Of a DNA stretch of 64,000 nucleotides, positions 14,947-24,697 are shown in pieces. Origin of the DNA: Planctomycetota bacterium (GTDB taxonomy: Bacteria > Planctomycetota > Planctomycetia > Pirellulales > UBA7805); NCBI GenBank assembly GCA_003389215.1, contig QQVP01000033.1:62001-126000 (forward strand), in the 5' to 3' direction. The notes beneath the pieces were generated by a model, which saw only the letters and a program-made list of their open reading frames with translations, did not search any database and had not been told where the DNA came from. Position 1 is the first letter of the stretch. Every line of letters begins with the position of its first letter. Both the position numbers and the translations under genes were made by a program.

Positions 14947-14947
14947 T

Positions 14948-16222
14948 CTATTCCGCACGACGAAGCACCTTTTCAATCGCATTCAGCACCTCGGCATCGC
15001 TCGGATAGGTTGCCGGAAGCACCGGGCGCAGCGGTAGCGGAATCTCGTCCATGCGATAGGCCGTGCCCGGCAGATGGACTCCGTAGACCGCCGTGGTAAA
15101 GCGAATGGTTGGCGAGATGGCGGATGGAATTGTGGGATAGTCCAAAGTTATCGTGGGGATGCGCCGCAGGTGCGCGATCGCTTTCGCCGAAAAGTCATCG
15201 ACCCCCTCGCTGCCCACGAACAGACAAGCATCGACTTCGCCCTCCTCGAGCATTTCATAGGCAGAATACTCGCCGGGATTGTAGCGGGGGAACCCTCGAC
15301 TGAGATTCACGCTAAACGGATAGCCGGTGTACCAACACAAAACGGTGTCCGCGCCCGTCACGTCGCCCGGAATGCGCATGCGACGTGCATGAAACCGCGT
15401 GTGACCGTTGAGGTCTCTCACCAGGCGCAGCAATGCCTCGACGTTGCAGTGCCCCAGTCCGGTACGGGCCAGCCCCAGACCGAAAAAGAAGACGCCGCAG
15501 CGACATGACTTCAAGCGATCGGCAAGGTCAACGAGAACCTCCCAGGGAACACCGGCAACGTCGCTGCGCTCCAGGGGAACCCCTTGAACCAGGGAGCGAA
15601 GCGCCCAAATCAGCTCGAAGTGTCGGTCTACGGACACGGGAATGAACAGGTCGGCCAGGTTGGCGCTTTCGGTCTCGACGGTGTCGACCACGACGACCGT
15701 GCGATCGGCTCGACCACGAGGCACGAACTGGCCTGCGGGATCGACCGAGCATCGTTCAAAGTGTCGCGGATGGCTGCGAACGGGATCCACGCCCCAGAAG
15801 ACGACGAGATCTGCGCGATTCTTGATTTCGCCGAGCGTGCAGGTCGACTCTCCGACTTCTTGGATCGCCATGATGGACGGCGCATGGCAAAGGGAAGCCG
15901 TGGTGTCGATACTCGCCCCGATCTGATCGGCCAGCGAGGCGGCCGCTCGTTGGCCTTCGGTGCTGCTGCGAGACAAGCCGTAAATCAGCGGCCACCGCGC
16001 GTTTCCAAGAATCTCCGCGGCCCGCTGTACCGCGACGTCCAAGGGCGCTTCACGCCCTTCGATCTCGGCAACGGGAGGTTGCTTGGTATCTTGGGTCAAG
16101 AACCACTCTTCCGATAAGTGGCAAGCCCCAATCGCCTCCGTGATGCGACCGTTTTCGACGGTGATTTGCAGGTCGTCGCAAAGGCAGCCGCAGATGGTGC
16201 AGGTGACGTCTTTGAATCGGGC
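14948..16222 (-). CDS. fhcB: Formylmethanofuran dehydrogenase subunit B
   Basis: 424 residues from the ATG at 16222 (MARFKDVTC). The N-terminus has the cysteine group [10 protein letters not shown] and GACHLSEEW, followed by the molybdopterin-oxidoreductase-like fold of FmdB/FwdB/FhcB ([55 protein letters not shown]). In bacteria FhcB is part of the formyltransferase/hydrolase complex that releases formate from formyl-methanofuran in H4MPT-dependent formaldehyde oxidation, found in methylotrophs and many planctomycetes. FhcA, C and D are not visible downstream, where the tRNA and element begin, so they must lie elsewhere. Confidence 0.9.
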   Translation of the reverse strand, partial: ARFKDVTCTICGCLCDDLQITVENGRITEAIGACHLSEEWFLTQDTKQPPVAEIEGREAPLDVAVQRAAEILGNARWPLIYGLSRSSTEGQRAAASLADQIGASIDTTASLCHAPSIMAIQEVGESTCTLGEIKNRADLVVFWGVDPVRSHPRHFERCSVDPAGQFVPRGRADRTVVVVDTVETESANLADLFIPVSVDRHFELIWALRSLVQGVPLERSDVAGVPWEVLVDLADRLKSCRCGVFFFGLGLARTGLGHCNVEALLRLVRDLNGHTRFHARRMRIPGDVTGADTVLCWYTGYPFSVNLSRGFPRYNPGEYSAYEMLEEGEVDACLFVGSEGVDDFSAKAIAHLRRIPTITLDYPTIPSAISPTIRFTTAVYGVHLPGTAYRMDEIPLPLRPVLPATYPSDAEVLNAIEKVLRRAE

Positions 16223-16725
16223 CATTCCACTTGTCCTGATCGCGCTCTCGTGGACTCGCGTCGTTTGGTCGGTTCCGTCTTCGGCAAGCACGAGACACGG
16301 CCGCAATGGACGAACACGAAGTGCGGGCGAGACGCATGGGCTTGCCCCCCTTCGAGCGCGTCTCGTTTATCTCTAGCGTCTTGGCGAGCTACGGCTGTGC
16401 TTGGCTACGTCGACCTGCATCGACGAATCTACCAATTCGTCTGCTTCGGTCTGGTGGCCAAACTTGCCTCGCCCACGCCAATGACGCGACACCTATCCTA
16501 GACACGCTCTGGGTGATGATCTCGAATCTCCAAACGTGGTCGCCGATCTCCGATCGGCGTACCAGGTTGGCGGTCACCAGGTGTCTCAGGTTACGAAAGA
16601 CGGTCGCCTGATCAACTCCATGCTCCGTCAGCCGGGCGGAGACCGCTGCGTGCGTCAGAGAAGCGGACGAATCGCGGAGCACCGTCAATGTTGTTATACG
16701 TCCAAAGGTTGCCCGTAGCCACGTC
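16223..16725 (-). pseudogene. Decayed Fur-family regulator
   Basis: The minus strand encodes a Fur-type winged helix (TVLRDSSASLTHAAVSARLT, GVDQATVFRNLRHL, ANLVRRSEIGDHVWRFE) at ~16690-16495. The metal-site part (HFVFVHCGRVSCLP) follows in a different frame at about 16325-16284, separated by ~170 bases with stops, where an intact Fur would have only ~10-20 residues. The remaining C-terminus is unrecognisable. This looks like an insertion plus frameshift in a zinc/iron regulator gene upstream of fhcB. Confidence 0.6.
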
Positions 16726-16844
16726 CTTCCAACCGCAAGCGGAACTTATTGATGGCTGCGTTGTCAATGAGCCCTTCGCGGCGGCGGTGATGGCTGGAAT
16801 GCCGGCCTCCCGCTGGTCGGTCTGGTTCATTGGCTGCGCAGGGC

Positions 16845-16990
16845 TCAATAATGGGTGATTTGGGGTGGTTGTAGGTCGAGTGTGCCGCAGTAGAAGCGGA
16901 TGCGGGTACGGTAGTTCTCGAAGGCTCGGAAGCCGCGGGCTTGTGATTTGATGGATTGGATGCGGCTGTTGAAGCCTTCCCTCACGACAG
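16845..16990 (-). pseudogene. C-terminal remnant of an ISL3-type transposase
   Basis: About 48 codons remain: VVREGFNSRIQSIKSQARGF, then FENYRTRIRFYCGTLDLQP and a stop at 16845. This matches the conserved end of ISL3/IS204-family DDE transposases (GLNSKIQ...KxxARGFR...F...I.F.cGgLdL.P). No upstream catalytic part is recognisable, so only the 3' end of an old insertion survives. Confidence 0.65.
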
Positions 16991-17732
16991 GTGAGCCGCC
17001 ACGACGACGCCCGATGCCGCTGTCGCAAGCGAGTCACCACCGCGAGCGATCCGCCGCCGCTATCTCGATCATCTCTATCATCGCGGTTTGCAGCCCGCCG
17101 TCGATTCTGCCCGACTTTCAATTCTGCCTGACGGTTGCTTCCACCCGACTGTCGAGTCCGCCCACCTGTTGCCGCGCGTCCGCGCGATCGCGACGGCCGG
17201 CGCGCGCCAGCAGCGCCGCCACCACATCTGCCAGCCGCCGTGCCCCGCCACACGCAATGTCTGCCGCGCACCACGTCCGCCACCCGTCAGGTCCCGCAAA
17301 TCAACCACGCGTGCCTGTCCCGACTCGACCGTTTGGGCAATCGGCGGTGACAAGTTCCTGACATTCTCCGCAGCATGGCGTGAGCACCGTGCCGCCGGTG
17401 CTTGCCGTCGGCCGCTGGGATTCGGCCGTGTGGGGGCGTAAGATGACAACCGTGGGGCCGTCGTGGTAGAATCCGTACCCGACGCGGGGAAGTCTAATTC
17501 GAGCGAGGCGGACGAGTGCGCGACGCCATCGCCTTGGGGCGCAGGCTGCTTGTCGTTCACTCTGTCGCATCCTGTCTGCTGTCCATTTGGCCTCCCGCCA
17601 AGAAGGTGGCGCGGCGAACGAATTCCTTCTCTGGTGGGAACGAAGAACACTTCCGCCCCTGGCGGGAACGAATAGCACTTCCGCGGCGTCTCACAATTCG
17701 ACTCCTTGGGCAATCGTGTCAGGAGGTTATCC
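16991..17732. other. Region without a recognisable gene; contains an imperfect direct repeat
   Basis: About 740 bases of very GC-rich sequence with open frames but no domain or Shine-Dalgarno on either strand. At 17631-17657 and 17659-17685 a 27-base unit (CTGGTGGGAACGAAGAACAC and variant, then TTCCGC) is repeated with four mismatches. The region probably holds the promoter of the operon starting at 17733 and debris of the transposon. Confidence 0.5.
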
Positions 17733-19709
17733 ATGACCCGTCGCACGAACCGACTCGTTCGCGATCGCATCGACAGACGGACGGGCACGGCCGCGTTGGT
17801 GGTCTTCCTGGTGCTGGCGGCCGGATGGCAGTCGGCGGTCGGTTCGCCGGTGCGGCGGGCAATCCGAGGGGGCGAGGTCACGGACAGCCAGGGCTTTCTC
17901 TGGGACTTCCATCCCAACAACGGTTCGTTCCGTCGCGGGACGAATCGCCGCGCGTTCAACAATGCCTGTGTACTGTCTCTCAACGGGAATACGGTCAGCT
18001 TCAACAAGAACCAGATAACGTTCGTTGGCGGGGAGCTCTTGTTATTCGGCCAGAGCGGAACGCTCCAGGTACAACGCCGGGTCAAAATCGACACCGAGAA
18101 GTCCGTCGTCCGCTACGTCGACACGTTTCGTAATCCGGGCGCCGCGGCGGTCACGTTGATGGTCACGCTGACCACGAATCTTTTCGACACGCCGCAGAGC
18201 ATCCTTACCGACACGGGTGGGAATTTTGCGGGAGCCCTCACGAAAGAGGACTCGGGGCTGGCCCTGGTCCAGAACCATCAAGGTCGGGCGCCGTCGCTGC
18301 TACTCTACCTGCCGCACCACCCCAAGAAGGCGACCGCGGCGATGCAGGTGCACAATTCGAACCGGTCGTTCGTCACCAACTATCAGCTTGTCATTCCGGC
18401 CCAACAGTCGGTGGCCTTGACCCATGGCATTGCCCAGCGAAATCTGGGCGGCAAGGACAGCGCGGCAATCGCGAAGGAGTTCGATCCATTCAAACATCGC
18501 GACTGGCTCGAGGGTTTGCCGACCGAGATGCGGCGTTCGATCGTCAACCGCCGTCAACCGTTCTACCTGGATGACGACGACGCGCGTTTTCGGCTCACGG
18601 ACGAGATTCGCGCCTTGGCCGCGGCCTGGGAGGTCAAGCCCTCGGCCGACGAGGACATTTTGGTGCTCGACGAAGAATCGCAATTGCGAGGGACGTTCGA
18701 GAGTGAGCCCCTGACGCTGCGTACCCGCTATGGAGAACTGACGGTCCAGCTCGAAGAGGTGGCCGCGATCGTCGGCGGCAGCGGCAAGAACACGTCGGAA
18801 GCGCAGCTATTTTTTCACTCGGGTGAAATTTTCGGCGGGGAGCTCGCCGACGTCGATTGGAACTTCGCGTCGGCCGAGGGACTGACCGCGACACCGCAGC
18901 CGGCCCAGATCTCGGCCTTATTTCTACGGCTGCCGGCCGCATCCGCGGAATCGCCCCCGACGACCCCGGCCCTGGTGAAGACGGTCTGGGGCGACCGCAT
19001 TGCGATTGCCGAGTCGGCGAATCCGGAGATCGCCCTGGCCAGTGCCTGGGGCTCCTTTGCGGTGAAGCTCCGCGAGATTCGCGGGCTGTTTCCGGTACGC
19101 GACCCGCAACCGCGGTTCCTGCTTTCGTTGGTCGACGGTTCGCGACTTCACGTGATTCCTCAGCAACCGACGCTTGCGCTGGAGACGACACGGTTCGGAG
19201 CGATCCAGCTCGCCTCGTCCGAGGTGACGCTGCTCTCGGGCGCGCCGCTGGAGAAGCGAACTCGGAAGAACGACCAGGAACGTGCGTCCCGCGTCCCGCT
19301 CTTGTTCCTGCGGGGAGAGAATCGTCTGGTTTGCCGTCTCGCCTCCGAGCAGCTGGAAGTGGAAACCGACACGGCCGACGTGATGATCGACACCGCGACG
19401 CTGCTGTCGCTGGAACGCACGGCGGAGCCGCCCGCGGCGGTGTTCCGCTTTCGCACCGCGCGCCAGGGCGAACGCGAAATCACGGGGGCCTTGCGGGCGA
19501 TTGCGATTCCCGTCGAGTTTCGCGGTACCCGCTGGGCGATTCCGGTTCGCCATCTGAATCACTTCCGCCAGCCCGCGCCAGCGTCGGACGAGGAAACCGC
19601 CGAGGACGACACGGCACCAACGCCGACCGAGGGAGTGCTGGTCCCACGCGCATTGCGTGACCGCCCCACGGGCCGAGGAATTCGCAAACCCCTTTCTCAG
19701 GATGCATGA
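17733..19709 (+). CDS. Exported protein of unknown function, first of two tandem paralogues
   Basis: 658 residues; AGGAGG sits 6 bases before the ATG. A basic N-terminus and hydrophobic segment ~20-40 (ALVVFLVLAAGWQSAVG) act as a signal peptide. Residues ~50-280 form a beta-rich domain shared with the next gene: both have a G..WD(F/I)..GG..N.GTN start, RR(V/I)(K/H)ID followed by VRYVD(T/S)F.N.GA, HGIAQR/HGVAQR and RR(S/T)IVN. The rest is a series of beta segments with (W/F)GDRIA repeats. No enzyme motif is seen. It opens the MoxR operon and overlaps the next gene at ATGA, so it is probably a periplasmic partner of that system. Confidence 0.7.
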   Translation: MTRRTNRLVRDRIDRRTGTAALVVFLVLAAGWQSAVGSPVRRAIRGGEVTDSQGFLWDFHPNNGSFRRGTNRRAFNNACVLSLNGNTVSFNKNQITFVGGELLLFGQSGTLQVQRRVKIDTEKSVVRYVDTFRNPGAAAVTLMVTLTTNLFDTPQSILTDTGGNFAGALTKEDSGLALVQNHQGRAPSLLLYLPHHPKKATAAMQVHNSNRSFVTNYQLVIPAQQSVALTHGIAQRNLGGKDSAAIAKEFDPFKHRDWLEGLPTEMRRSIVNRRQPFYLDDDDARFRLTDEIRALAAAWEVKPSADEDILVLDEESQLRGTFESEPLTLRTRYGELTVQLEEVAAIVGGSGKNTSEAQLFFHSGEIFGGELADVDWNFASAEGLTATPQPAQISALFLRLPAASAESPPTTPALVKTVWGDRIAIAESANPEIALASAWGSFAVKLREIRGLFPVRDPQPRFLLSLVDGSRLHVIPQQPTLALETTRFGAIQLASSEVTLLSGAPLEKRTRKNDQERASRVPLLFLRGENRLVCRLASEQLEVETDTADVMIDTATLLSLERTAEPPAAVFRFRTARQGEREITGALRAIAIPVEFRGTRWAIPVRHLNHFRQPAPASDEETAEDDTAPTPTEGVLVPRALRDRPTGRGIRKPLSQDA

Positions 19710-21730
19710 TGCCGACGGACACCACGAGGAATCGACGTGTGGCGATGGCCCTGCTCCTGACGTGGAGCGGGCTGCTCATGATTGCGGGATCGCCCGCCAC
19801 GGCGCAGCCGCCACAGGCCTGGATGCCGTGGCAAAATTCGAGCAAGGTCGACACGCTGGGCAATCAATGGGACATCTACAACGGCGGCTACATCAACCAG
19901 GGGACGAACAGCACCTTTCGCACGGCGGCGGTACTGACGGTGAACGGCGCCGCCTTCAATCCCACCCAATCGATGATGTCCGCCGACGGGCTCGACTTTC
20001 TCTTCAGCACGCCGAACATCAACGGGTTGAAGGTGACGCGGCGAATTCATATCGACGTCAACGTCGGCGCGGTCCGCTATGTCGACTCGTTCGAGAATCT
20101 GGGCGCCAATCAGCAGGTGGCGAACATCCAACTGCAGTATCGCCTCGGCCGCACTCAGGCCCAGTCGGTAACGACCGACCTGGGTGGCGTGCTCACGGGC
20201 AACCTCGGTCTCGGCACGGCTCGCGGCGTGGTGATCTTCACGCAGCCGGCACAGCATCAGCGCACGGTGCTGCTCGACTACGGAAGTCCCCGCAGCAAAC
20301 TGCGGCCGACGTTTCAGAACAATTCGAACTATCAGTTCCACGCCAGCTTTCAGCTGGCCGTGCCCGGCGGCAAGACAGTCTCGATCGTTCACGGCGTGGC
20401 CCAGCGTAGCTTGGCGTCTCCGCCGGCCGGAAAGGAACTTGCCAAGCTGTTCAAGCCGTTTGCCGCAAGGAAGTGGACGCGCGGCGTTGAGGGCAAAGTG
20501 CGCCGCACGATTGTCAATCTCCGCGGCGGAGGTTACGGCACGCTCGATCTCGAGGCGCTCACGCAGCTCGACTCGCTCGGGGTCGATCGCGGTGCCAGCG
20601 ATATTCTCGCCGTCGGTGAGGAAACCCGCGTGCAGGGAAAGGCCCGATGTCGCCGGCTGGCGATCGAGACGAAGTACGGCCAGGTCGAAGTTCCTCTGGA
20701 GCGCGTCGCCGCAATCATCGGCGAGCAATCGGCCGACGGGCGTCCGCGTGTCTTTTTGCGCGACGGCCAGATCTTCTTCGGCAAGCCGACTCTCGACGGT
20801 TTGATCATTCAGCTCACCAGCGGCTTGGACATGGAGTTGAGTTCATCGCGACTCGACCGCCTGGTGTTGCACACCAGCGAAGACGACGGTCAGGTGGCCC
20901 CCGATGTCCAAGCCTTGATCGAGACGTTTCACGGCGATCGGATCGCCGTTCGCGAGTCGCCCGACGTGGCCATCAAGGTCACGACGAACTGGGGCCAGCG
21001 GCGGGTTCCCCTGGGCGATTTGCTGGCCTGTACGCCCCAGCCGGAAACCAACGGCCACCGTCTCGTGTTCGCCGACGGCACCCGCTTGTTCGCCTACATG
21101 AGCGACGAGGTCGTGTTGCTGCGAACCGTGGAATTTGGCGAGATCGAAATTGCACCGAACGAAATCCGCTCGCTCTTCGCGGCACAGCTCGACGTCGAGG
21201 AACTCGATAAGGACATCGAGCCGAACACCCCGTTCGTGCTTTTGGCGGGCGAGAACTTGTTGATCGGGCAGATCGATTCGCCGGAAGTCCACATCTCTGC
21301 CGGCGGCCAGTCGATTCCGATTCCGCCGAATCAGATTCGCGTACTCCGCGCGGACGGCGACGTCGTCGATCCGCAGGGAAAGAACCGCCGGCGCTTCGAA
21401 GCGGAGTTGTGGGACGGCGGTGTCATCCAGGGCACCCTCGTCGACCGGCGGCTGAAGATTCGCGAGCGCGACCGCGTCACCGAAATCAACGTGTCCGACA
21501 TCGTCGAGATCCGCGTTCCCGTGCCGACCGTGCCCGATTCCCTGCGGGCTCAGATTGCCGAGCACATTCGCGAACTGGGACACGAGGACTTTCGACGTCG
21601 AGAAACGGCCACCGAAGCCCTCTCCGAGCTCGGTTATCTGGCCCGACCTCAATTGGAGGAAGCGCTTGGCGTGACCGAAGACGCCGAGGTACGGCGCCGG
21701 ATCGAAGAACTGGTCGCGGAGTTGCAATGA
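19706..21730 (+). CDS. Exported protein, second tandem paralogue with HEAT-like C-terminus
   Basis: 674 residues. The signal peptide is at ~12-34 (VAMALLLTWSGLLMIAGSPATA). The first ~240 residues are homologous to the same region of the preceding protein (WDIYNGG, RRIHIDVNVGAVRYVDSFENL, HGVAQR). The middle contains repeated short beta motifs, including HGDRIAVRESPDVAIKV matching WGDRIAIAESANPEIAL upstream. The last ~60 residues (RAQIAEHIRELGHEDFRRRE, then VRRRIEELVAEL) are helical like a HEAT-repeat pair, absent in its sister. Its start overlaps the previous stop and its own stop overlaps the next start, implying tight translational coupling. Confidence 0.7.
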   Translation: MMPTDTTRNRRVAMALLLTWSGLLMIAGSPATAQPPQAWMPWQNSSKVDTLGNQWDIYNGGYINQGTNSTFRTAAVLTVNGAAFNPTQSMMSADGLDFLFSTPNINGLKVTRRIHIDVNVGAVRYVDSFENLGANQQVANIQLQYRLGRTQAQSVTTDLGGVLTGNLGLGTARGVVIFTQPAQHQRTVLLDYGSPRSKLRPTFQNNSNYQFHASFQLAVPGGKTVSIVHGVAQRSLASPPAGKELAKLFKPFAARKWTRGVEGKVRRTIVNLRGGGYGTLDLEALTQLDSLGVDRGASDILAVGEETRVQGKARCRRLAIETKYGQVEVPLERVAAIIGEQSADGRPRVFLRDGQIFFGKPTLDGLIIQLTSGLDMELSSSRLDRLVLHTSEDDGQVAPDVQALIETFHGDRIAVRESPDVAIKVTTNWGQRRVPLGDLLACTPQPETNGHRLVFADGTRLFAYMSDEVVLLRTVEFGEIEIAPNEIRSLFAAQLDVEELDKDIEPNTPFVLLAGENLLIGQIDSPEVHISAGGQSIPIPPNQIRVLRADGDVVDPQGKNRRRFEAELWDGGVIQGTLVDRRLKIRERDRVTEINVSDIVEIRVPVPTVPDSLRAQIAEHIRELGHEDFRRRETATEALSELGYLARPQLEEALGVTEDAEVRRRIEELVAELQ

Positions 21731-23688
21731 TGCCGACCGACACCCGAGAGATGGAAGCGGCGGTCTCCTTCGACCGCGTCGCACGCGAGATCACGTGGCG
21801 GCTGTTCCTGGCCGATTGGCTGGCGGCCCTGCGGCGATCGGCTTGGATTGTCTATCTGGCGCTGGCGGTCGGGGCGACGTTTCTCTATCTGTCGGGGACG
21901 TTTACCGTCTCGCCGCTGTTGGCCTTGGGGCTGGTGATCGCGCACTTTGCGGCCGCGGCGCTCTTCGCCTGGTGGCGTCGACTCTCTCCGGTGGCAAGCC
22001 TGGCCTATTGGGATGACCGGGCCGGCCGTCACGAGATGTTCGCCTCGGCCTACTGCTTCGAAGCGGTCGCGCAGCCGACCGCCGGCCAGGCGTTGCACTT
22101 GGAGCGGGCTCGCGGAGAGCTCGCATTGGAGCGGCAGCAGATCGCCCGCCAGCTGCCGCTGGCCGTGGCCTATCGAAGTTGGCTGGCTCCGATCTTGTTC
22201 GTCGCCCTGGTGAGTTTCCTGCTGGTCACGCCGACGCCGCCGGCGCCCGCCGCCGTCACGAGTGAGGAAGCGGACAATGCCCGCCAGGTTGCCGAGAAGC
22301 TGACGGCCGAGAAGTCGTTGCTGGAGGGGATGGAAGGTCTGAGCGAAGAGGAGCAGAAGCAGGTTGAGGAGCTCGGTCAGGATCTGGCCGAGGCGGCCGA
22401 GAAACTGAAGCAACTCGACGACACCTCGCGCCGCGACGTGCTGGCCGATCTGGCGCGTCGCGCCCAGGCTGCCGAACAACTCGCGCAGGCATTGGCACAG
22501 GACGGCGACGCGCTGTCCAACGACTTCCTGGAGGAACTGGAAGGTCAGGCCGATACGGCCGAGCTGGGCTCGGCGCTGCGGGCCGAGGACCTGGAAGCGA
22601 TGGCGGCCGAGGCCGAGAAGATCGCCAACCGACTCGAGAGTGACGAGCTGAAGCGCGACGAACAGAAACGCATCGAAAACGCCCTGAAGAGCGCCCTGGC
22701 CAAGGCGACGAAGAAGGACGAGCAGAATCCGGTTGCCAAGGGACTGCGGAAAGCCCAGAAGCAACTTCAAAAGAAGCAACCCAAGTCGGCGGCCAAGCCG
22801 TTCCAGCAGATGGCTGCCAAGTTTCGCCGCTCGCTACAGCGCAGAACCGCGCAGCAGCGTCTGCAGACCTTGGCCCGTCGCATGCGAGCCGCAGGTCAGC
22901 AGATCTTCGGACGGCAAACCGGCGGCGTGCGACGATTGGCTCAGCAACCTCCGCAGGGTACGCGATCGCTCGGGCGTCAGCAACAACTAACGGCTCGCCA
23001 GTTGGCCCAGCTTCAGAATCAGCTCGCCCGCGGACCGCAGGGCGGTCGCAATGGTTCCTGGACGCGGTCGACGGGCCAGGCACCGCCACGCTCGGCCGGT
23101 GCGCCGATTCCCGGCAGCGGCGCTCCGCCCCTGTCCGGCATGCAGGGTCAACAACCGGGCGGCGGACAGGCCCCCATTCCCGGCAGCGGACAACAGCCCG
23201 GCAGCGGACAGCAACCGGGCAGCGGTCAGCAACCGGGCGGGGGCCAGGCGCCCGTACCCGGCAGCGGGGCGGGAGCCGGTCAGGGTACCGGTGGGCAACA
23301 ACCGGGCGGTCAGGGTAGCCAAGGAAAGGGTGGCCAGGAAAAGGGTGGCCAGGGTGGTGGCCAGGGCGGACTTCGGGCGGGCACCGGCACGGCACCCTAC
23401 GGCAACACGGCCACGAAACCGTATCAACCGACCAACAAAGACAACGTCACCGCCCAGATCTCGGGCGAGGGGGCCTCGGTGGTTCGTCGTCGCGAAGGCG
23501 GCGAGCACAAAGAGGCGTCGAGTCGCAGCTTCCAAGAGGTTGCCGCCGAGAAGATCCAGCTCGAGGAGCAGGCCCTGGCCGAAGATCCGCTGCCGCTTTC
23601 TCGCCGCGAACAGGTTCTGCGTTACTTCACCACGATTCGAAAGACCTTGGTAGAAAATGAATCCCACGATGACGGAAACGCCAAGTGA
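21727..23688 (+). CDS. Membrane-anchored coiled-coil protein with Gly/Pro/Gln repeats
   Basis: 653 residues; the ATG at 21727 overlaps the upstream stop. Two membrane helices lie at ~38-55 and ~62-80 and a third near 160-175 (SWLAPILFVALVSFLLV). A long charged alpha-helical region follows (~185-400, rich in A/E/K/Q heptads), then a disordered stretch with GSGQQP repeats, and a conserved-looking C-terminus (SFQEVAAEKIQLEEQ, LSRREQVLRYFTTIRK). Similar large proteins with coiled coil and low complexity are found beside moxR in planctomycetes; no function is assigned. The end overlaps moxR by 32 bases. Confidence 0.65.
   Translation: MMPTDTREMEAAVSFDRVAREITWRLFLADWLAALRRSAWIVYLALAVGATFLYLSGTFTVSPLLALGLVIAHFAAAALFAWWRRLSPVASLAYWDDRAGRHEMFASAYCFEAVAQPTAGQALHLERARGELALERQQIARQLPLAVAYRSWLAPILFVALVSFLLVTPTPPAPAAVTSEEADNARQVAEKLTAEKSLLEGMEGLSEEEQKQVEELGQDLAEAAEKLKQLDDTSRRDVLADLARRAQAAEQLAQALAQDGDALSNDFLEELEGQADTAELGSALRAEDLEAMAAEAEKIANRLESDELKRDEQKRIENALKSALAKATKKDEQNPVAKGLRKAQKQLQKKQPKSAAKPFQQMAAKFRRSLQRRTAQQRLQTLARRMRAAGQQIFGRQTGGVRRLAQQPPQGTRSLGRQQQLTARQLAQLQNQLARGPQGGRNGSWTRSTGQAPPRSAGAPIPGSGAPPLSGMQGQQPGGGQAPIPGSGQQPGSGQQPGSGQQPGGGQAPVPGSGAGAGQGTGGQQPGGQGSQGKGGQEKGGQGGGQGGLRAGTGTAPYGNTATKPYQPTNKDNVTAQISGEGASVVRRREGGEHKEASSRSFQEVAAEKIQLEEQALAEDPLPLSRREQVLRYFTTIRKTLVENESHDDGNAK
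23179..23232. repeat. Three 18-bp in-frame repeats encoding PGSGQQ
   Basis: Units CCCGGCAGCGGACAACAG, CCCGGCAGCGGACAGCAA and CCGGGCAGCGGTCAGCAA follow each other inside gene 21727 and encode a flexible linker; further degenerate copies continue to about 23320. Confidence 0.75.
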
Positions 23689-24697
23689 GCTGTCGACTGC
23701 GGAACTCGCGAGCCAGGTAGCGGCCTTTCGCGATTGCTTCAGTCGGCTCAATCGCGAGGTACAGAAGGCGATCGTCGGTCACGACGAGCTGATTAGCGAT
23801 GCCTTGGTGGCGATGTTCTCGCAAGGCCACGTGCTTATGGAAGGTGTTCCGGGACTGGGAAAGACGTTTCTCGTCAAAGTTCTCTCGCAGGTCTTGGGGC
23901 TCTCTTTCGGTCGTGTGCAGTGCACGCCCGACCTGATGCCGGCCGACGTGCTGGGAACGCACATCGTGGGCGAAGATGAAACGGGGCGGCGGGCGTTTCG
24001 TTTCGAAAAGGGTCCCGTATTCAACAATCTCTTGCTCGTCGACGAAATCAATCGGGCCACGCCCAAGACACAAGCCGCGTTGCTCGAGGTGATGCAGGAA
24101 CACGCCGTCACGGCCGGCGGCGAGCACATGCCGGTGCCGGAGCCCTTCTTTGTCCTGGCCACGCAGAATCCGCTGGAAATGGAAGGGACGTATCCCTTGC
24201 CCGAGGCTCAGCTCGATCGGTTCTTCTTCAAACTGCACGTCCCGTTTCCGAAGGTCGACGAGCTGGCCGAGATCTCGCGGCGTACGACGCATTTCGAACA
24301 GCCGCAGCTGGAGGTGGCCCTGGGAGGCGACGAGTTCGTGCAATATCAGCGCTTGCTCAGCCATGTGCCGGTCGCCGATCCGCTCACGCGCTACGCCGCC
24401 AGTTTGGTGCTGGCCACGCATCCCGATCAGGACGTGGCCGACGAGCGAGTCAAACGCTACGTCTCCTACGGTGCCAGTCCCCGCGGCATGCAGGCGCTGA
24501 TTCGCGGCGCGCGGGCCTATTGCCTGATCGAAGGACGGACCGCGGTCGCCGTTGAGGACATTCGGCGCGTCGCCAAGCCGGTGTTGCGACATCGGGTGAT
24601 TCTCAACTTCGAAGGCGAAGCCGAGCAAGTCGACGTCGACGAGCTGATCGAGGGCGTCTTGAACAACGTTGCCACTCCCGCACAAGGAGCTGCTTGA
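23657..24697 (+). CDS. moxR: MoxR-family AAA+ ATPase
   Basis: 346 residues, normal for MoxR. Walker A is GVPGLGKT (~63-70), Walker B LLLVDEINRA (~124-133), sensor 1 ATQNP, followed by the family signature EGTYPLPEAQLDRF and the lid domain (SYGASPRGMQALIRGARAY). MoxR ATPases act as chaperones that remodel VWA-domain partners. Here they would be the DUF58, BatA-like and VWA proteins encoded downstream in the same operon. The start overlaps the upstream gene and the stop shares one base with the next ATG. Confidence 0.97.
   Translation: MNPTMTETPSELSTAELASQVAAFRDCFSRLNREVQKAIVGHDELISDALVAMFSQGHVLMEGVPGLGKTFLVKVLSQVLGLSFGRVQCTPDLMPADVLGTHIVGEDETGRRAFRFEKGPVFNNLLLVDEINRATPKTQAALLEVMQEHAVTAGGEHMPVPEPFFVLATQNPLEMEGTYPLPEAQLDRFFFKLHVPFPKVDELAEISRRTTHFEQPQLEVALGGDEFVQYQRLLSHVPVADPLTRYAASLVLATHPDQDVADERVKRYVSYGASPRGMQALIRGARAYCLIEGRTAVAVEDIRRVAKPVLRHRVILNFEGEAEQVDVDELIEGVLNNVATPAQGAA

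Noticed and set aside
13244-15037. 597-codon plus-strand frame over the integrase and tRNA-Arg
   Set aside because: It is antisense to an integrase with full catalytic motifs and reads through a tRNA gene.
16991-17690. Arg/Pro-rich frames in the region before the MoxR operon
   Set aside because: No start with a Shine-Dalgarno, no conserved pattern and several overlapping frames on both strands, typical of GC-rich noncoding DNA.
23179-23232. Possible CRISPR-like array
   Set aside because: The repeats are contiguous, in frame and without spacers; the same holds for the repeats at 63782-63856. No CRISPR array or cas gene was found.
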